A stretch of 64,000 nt of DNA from Ostrinia nubilalis. Taxonomy: Eukaryota; Arthropoda; Insecta; Lepidoptera; Crambidae. Every line of letters starts with the position of its first letter. Within the stretch, counting starts at the first letter, position 1. Location: the NCBI RefSeq assembly GCF_963855985.1, contig NC_087117.1, forward strand, positions 1,749,001 through 1,813,000. Reading direction: 5' to 3'. The position numbers were made by a program, and so were the translations under genes. Positions 32,401 through 40,908 of this stretch are shown piece by piece. Below the pieces are notes generated by a model. The model did no database searches. It worked only from the letters and a program-made list of their open reading frames with translations, and was not told where the DNA came from.

Positions 32401-35400
32401 AGGCACTTGCCATGCTCTACCTCCAACCCATTTATCACACATGGCGCCGCTTTTTTCACGATTTTTCACGATTGACTCCACTTAAATAAATAAAAATAAA
32501 AAACCAGAACCAACCAGAACCAAAGCCATGATGTGCCTTTAGAACTTAACTTGTCACACTAGGCGCCATTGGTCACACTTGCTACTACTAGTCATACTCG
32601 GTCACCCTTAGTCTCATTAATGAAATTTAGCGCCATTTGTCACACTTAGCATAATTTTTCACTCTTGCTCTTCTTTTATACACTTTTTTCAGCACTACAC
32701 ACTTGTGTCACACTTTTGACAAAACTTGTCTTGCATCATTTGTCACACTTGATCCCATTGAACCCACTGTGTCACCTTGGAGCCATTTTTCACACTTTTG
32801 AGACTCCTAGCCGCGGTCGACCCATCTTCACACATTTAGAGTCTGAGTCACTTGGCGCCAAAACGATAATACAATATTAAAACATAATTCTTCCGCAGGG
32901 AATTCACTCTCAAAGAGAGTTTCTGGTTCGCCCTCACCTCTTTCACCCCCCAAGGAGGGGGGGAGGCTCCCAAAGCGCTATCAGGAAGAACCCTCGTGGC
33001 TGCATACTGGTTATTCGTAGTGCTAATGCTGGCCACCTTTACGGCTAATTTGGCTGCGTTCCTTACCGTGGAGAGAATGCAGGTAAAAAAATTGAGCTAC
33101 TGCCAACTCACCAGTTGGCGCCTGTATATGTGATGTCGCCAGTTGATGCCTGTATATGTGATGTCACCAGTTGGCGCCTGTATATGTGATGTCACCAGTT
33201 GGCGCCTCTATATGTGATGTCAGTTGGCGCCTCCGGTGATTGACAGAACCCTACTCGTCAGAGGCGCCAACTGTTTTTTTTGTCATTACGACTTTGTGAA
33301 GTTTACGCATTTACTTTTTTACCGTCAACTTTTGTTATGTGCCAAATATTAGTTTAAATTGAATTTAATTGAATAAAGAAAGTAATTTACATTCATTTTC
33401 TGCCTCAAAAGCCAAGTTTGCTCGAGCTAGGTGCCTTGCCCACTGCAATACGTTGGTACTGAAAAGGTATCCACTCAGCATGGTGTCATAATTATAGTGA
33501 TTTGATTTAACTATTTGTCCCCCGCGGGATTAGAACCCATGAGTAATTCCGTACGCTGGCGGCCATCTTATCTATACTTACTAATATTATAAAGCTGAAG
33601 AGTTTGTTTGTTTGTTTACTTGAACGCGCTAATCTCAGGAACTACCGGTCCGATTTGAAAAATTCTTTCAGTGTTAGATAGCCCATTTATCGAGGAAGGC
33701 TACTAAGGAAGCGAGTAATAGCACAGAATACATAATAGTAGCAACAGAAATTGCACTCCTTTGTGTAGGATCAGATGCCGACATTTTAACGGTAATAATA
33801 ATAATGCAAAATATCCAACGCACATGGTGCATTCGAAATCGCACCTTACTACTACGCTCACAAGAGCGCAATTTTTTTGTGTTCAGAATTGATTTACCTC
33901 ACAGCTCAAGCGTCAGGGTTGTATAAGCAAAGTAAAATAAATAAAAACTTAATTTTAAGAAGCAATTATTGTATTTACGATTGGTAAACTTTAATCTAGT
34001 GGTGTTTGTATAATCGTACCATCTCTAAAGTACCTATTAATAAACTTCAGTGTTGCGATAATTCGAAATTGGACAAACAGTTTTAAAAGGTGTAGTGTCG
34101 GAAAATAGACACGGTGAAGTAAAGTTAATGTTTTTATTAGCTAAAATATTTTTGCTACAGTTTTTTGTCATAAGTATTTCAAAATTATTTAAAAAGTGTA
34201 GTTTTTTTTAATTATTTAAATCACTACAGTTAATTATTATTCCTAAATATTACGATTTTCCATTAAAGAAGAATAACAGTGCTGTTGGAACAATAAACCT
34301 TGATTGCGACGATGATCGACCGAGAGTGTATAGAAATACGCGTGTGCTCACAGGCGCGTGGCGGCCCTGACTGATTTGCAACTTGAAGTTGTCGCGCGCT
34401 GTAGGTAATTATCTCGGCCGGCATAGGCGAGTGACGGAGGCCTGGTAATAGGTGCAGAGCAAAAATGATTTTCACGCGTACGTAGTCGCGGGCACTTTTA
34501 TATCTCATATTCTTTGTTTCTTTGTATCAGACTCCAGTGTCATCATTGGAGCAGCTAGCAAGGCAGTCGCGCATCAACTACACAGTGGTCGAAGGATCCA
34601 CCATCCACCAGTACTTCATCAATATGAAGTTCGCTGAAGACACATTGTACAGGTAGGTAAATGGCACTTGACGCAAACATTGCAGAAGACTACACGCACT
34701 TACTTAACTTAATAAATACACTTACGAATTTTACAAGGAAGGAAAGTAACATAAAAGACGCTAGGCATTCAGCGTCGCATTCAACATATAGAAAATTACT
34801 AACTACTCGTACCTAATTACCGAAAATTACGAAAAGGAAAGGAATTGCCAAAATGCTGTCGGTCAATGTCGCCACTCGATCTACCGCGTCAGCGCTAACC
34901 AGTTGGCGCCTCTGCCTTAGCCAGTGCTGCCAACTGACAGGATCTTACTCTACAAGGCGTCAACTGGTGAGGGCAAATATATTACGATAGCCCTCATCTT
35001 AGGAGGCGCCAATCGGTGCCATATTATTATAATACCTAAGAGCTATCGTATTTACTTTCACCAGTTGGCGCCACTTCATAGTAAGGTCTTGTCACTCACA
35101 CTAGTGAGTAACCACTAGGTTAAGACATGATACTTATTGACTATTTACGTTTTAAGTAGGTTTAAAGAACTAGCGCTTAATTTAGTCTGTGCCTGAGATA
35201 TGGAAGCGGCACAGCACAGGAAAGGTGACATTAACATATCATGACGTGACAGAGCATACCTATAAATCTGAAGATCTGAAATCTCGTTGACGTTTGACAG
35301 CCTCCCGTGCCGCTCCCATACCTCTGGCACGGACCACAGTAGATATATGAGCTAAAGCAGTACGGAAACTTAGCCCTTTCGGCGAGTTAAATACCTACAC

Positions 35401-38400
35401 TTCAACTGAGTGTTAGGGTTGGCACTCTTAATCTTTATAAAATTAATAAGGTTCTGACTTACTTATTTGTTAAAACGTTTATTTAGGTTTTTTAATTATC
35501 AAATACCTAATGGAATAAATTAATTGACTAAGTAGTTAACAAAAAAATAAAACGTTAATTAGGTTCTATAAAAATCGAATACATAATCGAATAAATTGAT
35601 TAAGTACTATTAGAGGCCGGTAGAAGATATTCTATTCTCATAAATAAAATACCGGATACTTACTTTCACATAGCTATGGCCTCATTTTAAATACAGTTCA
35701 TCACTTAGTACAAAAGCGCGCGGAGCAAATTACTTTATCAAATAGAACACATAAATTGTTAAAAAGCGTAATTACGTAATTTAAAAAGAACTATTACTAA
35801 ATCAGATGTAAGCACTTTATTTAAAAAGTAATATTTAATAAAAAAAATTTTACAATTCAGAATTATTACGAAGTTTAAAAAATGAAAGTTCTGGTTTTGA
35901 AGATGCCGAGTTCAAGCAGCCGTATTATACTACGCAATACACTCGTGGCATGTTTTTAAAAATACAGCGGACAGTGCATGCAATAAAATTATTATTAAAA
36001 ACACACCGCGCGCGACACTCGCGACGGATGGACTGCGAGGTTCGCTTAGAGCTCGTGTAAAGCGTGCGTCTGTGTGCGTGAGTCTGATTTCGACCGTTTG
36101 TATGAAGCTTCCGTACTGTTTGATTTATCTACTGTGCACGGACTGAGTTAAACGATAGACCTATAGGTACATTGGTATTTCTTTGATGAATGATTTTACC
36201 ACAGGGTGTGGAAGGAGATTACCCTAAACGCGACGTCCGATCAAGCGCAGTACCGAGTCTGGGACTACCCGATCAGGGAGCAGTATGGGCACATTCTCTT
36301 GGCTATCAATGCTTCAGGTAAGTTTCTAAATGAAGATTGCTGCACACATTAGACTATCAGCCGGAAGATAAAGGACGTAGCACATTTATCAACTCGGAAA
36401 GGGATCGTAACCGTATCAACTCGAGGCGGTCAGTATTCTCTGTATGAAACTCCATACTGTAACACACACCGTAACGTAAACGGTTCGCCTCGCGGTTGAC
36501 AGCGCGCGAAAGGCGATACGGTGTTGATCCCTTTCCGAGTTGATAAGTCTGCTATGAATGACTTTATAAAATCTAATAATAACGCGAGAAGCTGAAGCGT
36601 TCTATGCTCGGAGTTTCCCTGACTGAATCTGAAATGAGGAGATCCGAAAACTAAAGATCTGATGGCCGCTGGATAGTAAAGTTCTCAAATGGCGACCACA
36701 GGCCGAGAGACGTAGTTTGGCGAGCCTCCCACTAGGTGAACCGACGATCTGGTGAAGATCATAAACACAGCTTAAAATACAGAATATTTTTCAGCTTAAT
36801 CAGCTCTCTCGACAAGCTGAAAGATCTGAAATCGTAAGAGATATAACTACCTATAATAATTTTTCCTGAATTTGTTTTAGGGCCAGTGCCAGATGCAAAG
36901 ACAGGGTTCGAGCAAGTCAACGAGCATACGGACGCAGACTTTGCATTCATCCATGACTCGGCTGAAATCAAGTAAGTGTTTTTAGGGTTCGTTCGTTCGT
37001 TCGTTTCAGCCGAAAGACGTCCACTGCTGGACAAAGGCCTCCCCCAAGGATTTCCACAAAGACCGGTCCTGCGCCGCTCGCATCCAGGCACCTCCCGCGA
37101 CCTTCACCAGATCGTCGGTCCACGGTTTTTTGGGGTACCATACCCCAAAAAGAACCAAAAACTCCTAAAAAACCTTTTTCTCGATTATAGACTTATTCGC
37201 AGTGTGATCGCCCCGGGTGCCAACCCATGCTACGCCGCTACTGCGTTTTGGAGTTATAGCAGGCCTCCGTCACTCGCCTATGCCGGCCGAGATAATTACC
37301 TACAGCGCGCGACAACTTCAAGTTGCAAATCAGTCCGGGCCGCCACGCGCCTGTTTGCACACGTGTATCTATACACGCTCGGTCGATCATAGTCGCAATC
37401 AAGGTTTATTGTTCCAACAGCACTGTTATTCTTCTTTAATGAAAAATTGTAATATTTAGGAATAATAATTAACTGTAGTGATTTAAATAATAAAAAAAAC
37501 TACACTTTTTAAATAATAAATTATTTTGAAATACTTATGACAAAAAACTATAGCAAAAAAATTATTTTAGCTAATAAAAACATTAACTTTACTTCATTAC
37601 TTCACCGTGTCTATTTTCCGACACTACACCTTTTAAAACTGTTTGTTTAATTTCGAATTATCGCAACACTGAAGTTTATTAATAGGTACTTTAGAGATGG
37701 TACGATTGTACAAACTCCACTAGATTAAAGTTTTCTAATCGTAAATACAATAAATGCTTCTTAAAATTAAGTTTTTATTTATTTTACTTTGCTCATACAA
37801 CCCTGACGCTTGAGCGGTGACGTAGATCAATTCTTAACACAAAAAAAATGCGCTCTTGTGAGCGTAGTAATAAGGTGCGATTTCGAATGCACCATGTGCG
37901 TTGGATATTTTGCATTATTATTATTACCGTTAAAATGTCGGCATCTGATCCTACACAAAGGAGTGCAATTTCTGTTGCTACTATTATGTATTCTGTGGTT
38001 ATAGCGTCAGGAAGGAAAACCCGACTTATTTTTATATACTTAGTCGATTATTTTTCTCTTTAATATCTTATTTTTGGTTCTTGTTTTCTGTGAGAACAAA
38101 AAAAAAGAAATAGGTCTACCTACACAGGGACAGGACAGTATAATATAAGCCAAAGAATACTCATACTCAAGAGATATAAGCTGTCTCATCACTATAAAGC
38201 GATCGCTTCCGGACAACCTTTAAAATGTTATTTTCGCACCAATGTTTTTCATCCTTTTTCCTCAAGGTACGAAGTCACCCGCAACTGCAACCTAACAGAA
38301 GTAGGCGAGGTGTTCGCAGAGCAGCCGTATGCTATCGCAGTGCAGCAAGGATCTCGGCTACAGGAACACTTGTCCAGAGCTCTGCTGGACTTGCAGAAGG

Positions 38401-39992
38401 AACGGTTCTTGGAACAGCTAGCTTCCAAGTAAGATGACAATACTTTAATCTTCATATCGTGTCGACAACAAACCTACTAAAGTACGGCCAACGAGAAGCG
38501 ATACAAAAGGTCGATTCGACTGTCGAATTGACAATCTATTCTGTCTCTTCCCATCTTGTGTATTTGTCGTAATGTCTCGTTCGCCCGCCAAAATATGTCA
38601 AAGTCAAACCCTTAGGCTGGGTTGCACCATCTTACTTTAACTTTGACAAACGTCAAAAATCTGACAAATTCCATACAAAAAACACCGGTTATCGTCAGTT
38701 ACCGTTAAAGATAGGTGGTGCAACCCACCCCTACTATTCCAAATGACCATGACATTGGGTTTGTTTACATTTGGTATCGCTTCTCGTTGGCCGTACTTTA
38801 GATAGTACAGTGTCAACCCAAAACTCGGCTACAAGAGTGGTGATGTCAGCAATATGTATCATCTTCGAATCGGTTACCCATTTCTTGAGCTCGGCGGCCT
38901 GTGTCATTTTGCCAGCCCCTGCCACCCTGTAGTTAGGTACACCATTGCCACTCTTGCCGTGGATGTCGTCTAGGTGACTATGCGAACATGAAATTGACTT
39001 ACTTATATGTCTTTTTCTTTAGGTATTGGAACGAATCGGCTCGCCAAGCTTGTCCTGATGCAGACGAGTCTGAAGGCATCACCCTGGAGAGCTTGGGTAA
39101 ACTTACTTTTTTTTGTTATTTATCGACAAAACTGATTCATAATAATTTGCCATCCCATTGCTGCATTGCAGTCACCCTGTATTTTTAATAACTTGAAAAA
39201 ATCGAATTGCCTAAGGTGAGCATCGAACCGACCGACGCCGCGGTTAGCAAATTTTAGCAGAATTGCTAAAATCAAGTGGCAGTGGGCGGGGCACATAGTT
39301 CGTAGATACGATGGCCGTTGGGGCAGAAAAGTTCTCGAGTGGCGACCACGGGCTGGAAGACGTAGCGTGGGCAGACCGCCTACTAGGTGGACCGACGATC
39401 TGGAAGAGCCTGGATGCGGGCAGCGCAGGACCGTGCATTGTGGAAGGCCTTGGAGGAGGCCTTTGTCCAGCAGTGGACGTCATTTGGCTGAAACGAACGA
39501 ACGAACGAAGCTGAAGTCTCGCTGATGTTTGACGTTACAAAAACACCCTCCCATGCCGCTTCCATACCTCAGGCACTAAGTTAAACGCTAGACTGTTAAC
39601 GGTTTACGGTAACGGTAACGGTAGTTTGAGACTTTTAACGGTTCAGAATTTAAATAACGTTTTTTTTTATTCCAGGCGGAGTCTTCATAGCCACCCTTTT
39701 CGGCCTTGGCCTTGCCATGATAACGTTAGCTTGGGAAGTATTCTACTACAAACGCAAAGAACGAAACAAGATTCAAGGCATAGACGCTAAAGTCGAAAAG
39801 GCAGCTTTTGTAGACCCTAAAAAGAAAGACAAACTCGGTGTGAGACTTCGTAAGGGCAAAACTAAGGTAGCCAAGCTGGATGTGGTAGGGAAAGGGAAGG
39901 GAGTGACTATAGGGGATACTTTTAAGCCGGCTGCTGAGAAAATGGGCGTGTCTTATATTAGCGTTTATCCTAAAGGAGAATATAGACCTTGA
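20440..39992 (+). CDS. Ir93a: Ionotropic receptor 93a
   Basis: Variant ionotropic glutamate receptor, a co-receptor for moisture and cool-temperature sensing in Drosophila sensory dendrites. Eighteen exons: 20440-20512, 22309-22455, 23107-23310, 23884-24050, 24655-24837, 25423-25631, 26446-26605, 27231-27347, 27693-27797, 31096-31195, 31564-31741, 32899-33082, 34531-34652, 36205-36317, 36881-36971, 38267-38428, 39023-39096, 39676-39992. The CDS is 2706 nt, 901 aa, all phases compatible. Domains: signal peptide (1-20); amino-terminal domain to about 370; S1 with EGYCIDLISKLAE and TAEREEVIDF (Arg470); TM1 about 509-527; pore TSFTPQGGGEAPK; TM2 with ATFTANLAAFLTVERMQTP; S2 with EGSTIHQYF (Thr633) and FAFIHDSAE (Asp713); TM3 about 798-821; basic cytoplasmic tail longer than I recall for the fly protein. 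The Arg/Thr/Asp set matches iGluR ligand contacts. Naming rests on near-identity of ARQSRINYTVV, NCNLTEVGEVFAEQPYA and LESLGGVFIATLFGL with fly Ir93a as I recall it. Donor 24051 (GTTAGT) is weak. Confidence 0.93.
20740..20868 (+). mobile_element. RTE-like 3'-end fragment
   Basis: GGTGGACCGACGACCTGATA through GGAGGCCTATGTTCAGCAGT and the GTGGCTGAAATGATGACGAT tail, in Ir93a intron 1, same family as 29260-29460. Confidence 0.75.
21004..21323. repeat. Long near-perfect palindrome, 145 bp arms, Ir93a intron 1
   Basis: Arms 21004-21148 and 21179-21323 are reverse complements with hardly any mismatch. The spacer is about 30 bp. The apex arms read TGACTTGGCCATCGCA. The transcript would form a long hairpin. 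Confidence 0.92.
21325..21536. repeat. Tandem duplication, 2 x 106 bp
   Basis: The unit beginning TCATTTCTTTTTGTATTTTG occurs twice in succession with no difference seen. Each ends with CTCGACTTGGCGGTTGCACT and GTGCCCCCAAATA. The unit end resembles the end of the following repeat (21537-21905). Confidence 0.9.
21537..21905 (+). repeat. Dispersed repeat ending in a GGGGGCAC/GTGCCCCC hairpin, copy 1
   Basis: It ends CTCGACTTGGTGGGGGCACT and then GCCGTGCCCCCAGATTTTAA, where GGGGGCAC and GTGCCCCC can pair. A reverse-orientation copy with the same end lies at 59971-60350. A GTGAGTCAGTGAGTCAGTC tract is shared in diverged form. I do not recognise the family; an end hairpin recalls Helitron-like ends, but no CTRR end is seen. 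Confidence 0.6.
23440..23585 (+). mobile_element. Non-LTR retrotransposon 3' tail fragment
   Basis: GGTGCGATTGCGGTCAAATA and CCTGCCTTGTCTAGCATAAA match the tail of the element at 15640-16065 (which is on the minus strand). In Ir93a intron 3. Confidence 0.65.
24161..24290 (-). mobile_element. RTE-like 3'-end fragment, reverse
   Basis: CATAGAACGTCCACTGCTGA and ACATAGGCCTCCCCCAATGA are the reverse complement of the family tail at 29400-29460; in Ir93a intron 4. Confidence 0.75.
25146..25295 (-). mobile_element. RTE-like 3'-end fragment, reverse
   Basis: Same family: CATAGGACGTCCACTGCTGA, CGGCCTGCATCCAGCG and GAGGTCGTCTGTCCACC in order; in Ir93a intron 5. Confidence 0.75.
25795..25925 (-). mobile_element. 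RTE-like 3'-end fragment, reverse
   Basis: GTCCACTGCTGGACAAAG through ACCTTCACCAGATCGTCAGT, a diverged member nearer to the copies at 7508 and 39285; in Ir93a intron 6. Confidence 0.65.
26080..26400. repeat. (GACTCTGA)n simple repeat with a MITE inserted
   Basis: Degenerate repeats of ACTCTGATCTGACTCTGAG span this stretch. They are interrupted at 26158-26248 by a 91 bp element whose ends CCATCAATCCCTAATTTTTA and AAAATTAGGGATTGATGG are reverse complements. Confidence 0.85.
26716..26827. mobile_element. MITE, GGTTGCACCA family, copy 1
   Basis: The ends AGGCTGAGTTGCACCACCA and CGGTGCAACCCAGCCT are reverse complements. Related copies are at 38612-38731 and 40040-40138 (the last degraded at its left end). 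Confidence 0.8.
28581..28940. repeat. Long palindrome, about 145-175 bp arms
   Basis: The left arm begins AAATAGTACAAATAATAAAA and the right arm ends TTTTATTATTTGTACTATTT. The arms match almost base for base. Near the apex GTCACACGTT and AACGTGTGAC also pair. Confidence 0.93.
28950..29460 (+). mobile_element. RTE-like fragment with inverted 5' part (twin-priming pattern)
   Basis: 29260-29460 is the plus-strand 3' tail (EWRPRTGKRSVG, then RWTDDLIKVAGRLWMQA). 28950-29255 encodes an internal reverse transcriptase piece on the minus strand (RAESLEDLGTMLEYLNRISQ, with VGLRMKMDKTK). A 5' inversion joined to a forward 3' end is the classic product of twin priming. Confidence 0.75.
30068..30229. mobile_element. 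160 bp palindromic MITE
   Basis: The ends AGTGTGAGTTTACATCAAA and TTTGATGTAAACTCACACT are exact reverse complements. It abuts the next element directly. Confidence 0.85.
30228..30843. mobile_element. GC-rich terminal-inverted-repeat element with SINE-like tail inside
   Basis: The ends TAAGGCCTCAGCCTCGAACT and AACTCGAGGCTGAGGCCTAA are near reverse complements. Both are followed by CCCGCTCCCGC/GCGGGAGCGG tracts. A SINE-like tail lies inside at 30430-30490. Related GC-rich fragments are at 9524-9655. Confidence 0.7.
31931..32332 (+). pseudogene. Decayed duplicate of the Ir93a TM1 exon, split by a MITE
   Basis: Outside the insertion 31978-32229 it matches exon 11 from about 31597 to 31741, including AGGTGTGGCTGAG, the LLDKYSPYSARNNPQAHPYP reading and the donor CAG|GT. 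It has a one-base deletion and an in-frame stop before the insertion, and the transposon splits the transmembrane segment. It cannot replace the functional exon, but its donor site survives. Confidence 0.85.
31978..32229. mobile_element. 252 bp MITE with TA target duplication
   Basis: The ends CAGGGTGTTAGGTAAATGGG and CCCATTTACCTGACACCCTG are reverse complements, and the homology continues inward for more than 60 bp per arm. TA flanks both sides (31976-31977 and 32230-32231). Comparison with intact exon 11 shows the exact empty site, as expected for a Tc1/mariner-type or similar TA-targeting element. Confidence 0.92.
33109..33275. repeat. CAGTTGGCGCCTGTATATGT minisatellite
   Basis: Four to five units of about 28 bp, each with CAGTTGGCGCC and TATATGTGATGT, begin 27 bp after the exon 12 donor. 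Further CAGTTGGCGCC words appear at 34900, 35060 and, reversed, at 33262 and 35003. Confidence 0.9.
33573..33665. mobile_element. SINE-like fragment
   Basis: Starts TACTTACTAATATTATAAAG and continues CTAATCTCAGGAACTACCGG, a 5' portion related to the 15128 and 56346 repeats. Confidence 0.5.
33722..34443. repeat. Inverted-repeat arm, left (partner 37260-37999)
   Basis: About 720 bp found again in reverse orientation at 37260-37999 with high identity (for example CGAGTGACGGAGGCCTG at the inner end and CAGAATACATAATAGTAGCA at the outer end). The pair encloses three Ir93a exons: 34531-34652, 36205-36317 and 36881-36971. Confidence 0.9.
35165..35340. repeat. Dispersed repeat with CTCGTTGACGTTTGACA core
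   Basis: Contains TGACAGAGCATACC, CTCGTTGACGTTTGACA and CTCCCATACCTCTGGCACGG. It recurs at 40545-40685 and, in part, at 39510-39580. Confidence 0.6.
36677..36765 (+). mobile_element. RTE-like 3'-end fragment
   Basis: AAATGGCGACCACAGGCCGA through GTGAACCGACGATCTGGTGA, truncated; in Ir93a intron 14. Confidence 0.6.
37003..37125 (-). mobile_element. RTE-like 3'-end fragment, reverse
   Basis: CGAAAGACGTCCACTGCTGG through CGCGACCTTCACCAGATCGT. It faces the plus-strand copy at 36677 across exon 15 and starts 32 bp after the exon 15 donor. Confidence 0.75.
37260..37999. repeat. Inverted-repeat arm, right (partner 33722-34443)
   Basis: Reverse complement of 33722-34443 with small indels. It lies in Ir93a intron 15. 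Confidence 0.9.
38478..38801. mobile_element. Inverted-repeat element with a nested MITE
   Basis: The ends TAAAGTACGGCCAACGAGAA and TTCTCGTTGGCCGTACTTTA are exact reverse complements. Inside, 38612-38731 is a second copy of the GGTTGCACCA MITE, so the outer element is older. Confidence 0.85.
39285..39515 (+). mobile_element. RTE-like 3'-end fragment
   Basis: GGCCGTTGGGGCAGAAAAGT through GGCTGAAACGAACGAACGAA, one of the longest copies of the family; in Ir93a intron 17. Confidence 0.8.
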
Positions 39993-40699
39993 AACGTAGT
40001 ATTAGGGTAGGTAGTTGCCAGCACCAATCAACTGCATTTTAAGGCGTCATCTTACTTTAACTTTCTCTGTCAAACTTCATACAAAAAGCACTGGTCATTG
40101 TTATTGTTACGGTTAATTAAGGTGGTGCAACAGCCTAAGTTAACTTGTCAATCTTTTCAGTTCGTTTTTACGTAGTCGGGTTTTTTGTTTTCTTTTGGTA
40201 GCCTTTCGAACTAAGCGTCACAGACGCAGCGCCTTTAGCTTGGGTCTTGTGCCACCAACGCCGGGTCACTAACTCGCTTCGAAAGGCTACTTTTAAGACC
40301 AAAGCTAAAGACGCTGCGTCTGTGACGCTTAGATCGAAAGGCTTCCTTTAATAATTTTATAAAAATGTTGAGCACCAGAACCAGCTTAAGTATCAGTGAG
40401 GGTTTTACATAAGTACTGCATAACACTTACTTTAAAAATAAATAGAATATTGAATATGTCTTGTTTTTTATTGGAACTGAGTTCCCGTTGGATTCAACTC
40501 CATGATGTTGCACCCTAAAATCTAAAGGTAAATAGCGACAACTGAGTCAGTGCGTGAGGTTTGGGAGCTGTGACATTATGACGTGTGACAGAGCATACAA
40601 ATGGAGCACATCTGAAGTCTCGCTGACGTTTGACATCACAAAAACACCCTCCCGTGCTGCTCTCATACCTCAGGCACGGACTCAGATAAGCGTTAGATA
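39993..40699. other. Ir93a 3' region with three repeats
   Basis: Contains a degraded GGTTGCACCA MITE (40040-40138), an inverted repeat 40199-40345 with ends TAGCCTTTCGAACTAAGCGT and ACGCTTAGATCGAAAGGC around GACGCAGCGCCTTTAGC, and a copy of the CTCGCTGACGTTTGACA repeat (40545-40685). The 3' UTR must lie in the first part; an AATAAA is present near 40437. Confidence 0.55.
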
Positions 40700-40908
40700 G
40701 TCTGGTCGCCGAGCACGTAGAATTTTGTCCAATGACCCCAAGCTACCCATCCCTATCGCTCGCGCGTAATTATATTGCTGTCGCGACTGTGCGACGCGCG
40801 CCCGCAGTGAGTGTGCGAGCGCGACAGCAACATAATTACGTGCGAGCGACAAGGATGGGCAGCTTGGGGTCATTGGACGGGATTCTACGTGCTCACGGAC
40901 CAGGCTTA
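40700..40908. mobile_element. Near-perfect palindromic MITE, copy 2
   Basis: Same family as 18873-19077 (GAGCACGTAGAATTTTGTCC, CAATGACCCCAAGCTACCCA). The two copies flank the Ir93a gene on both sides. Confidence 0.9.

Larger units (their letters stand above)
31743..32898. repeat. Ir93a intron 11: CACACTTGGCGCCA micro-repeats and decayed exon copy
   Basis: Degenerate copies of GTCACACTTGGCGCCATT recur through this intron (for example 31797, 31814, 32434, 32565, 32849), together with many TCACACTT words. The duplicated TM1 exon (31931-32332) sits in the middle. Confidence 0.7.
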
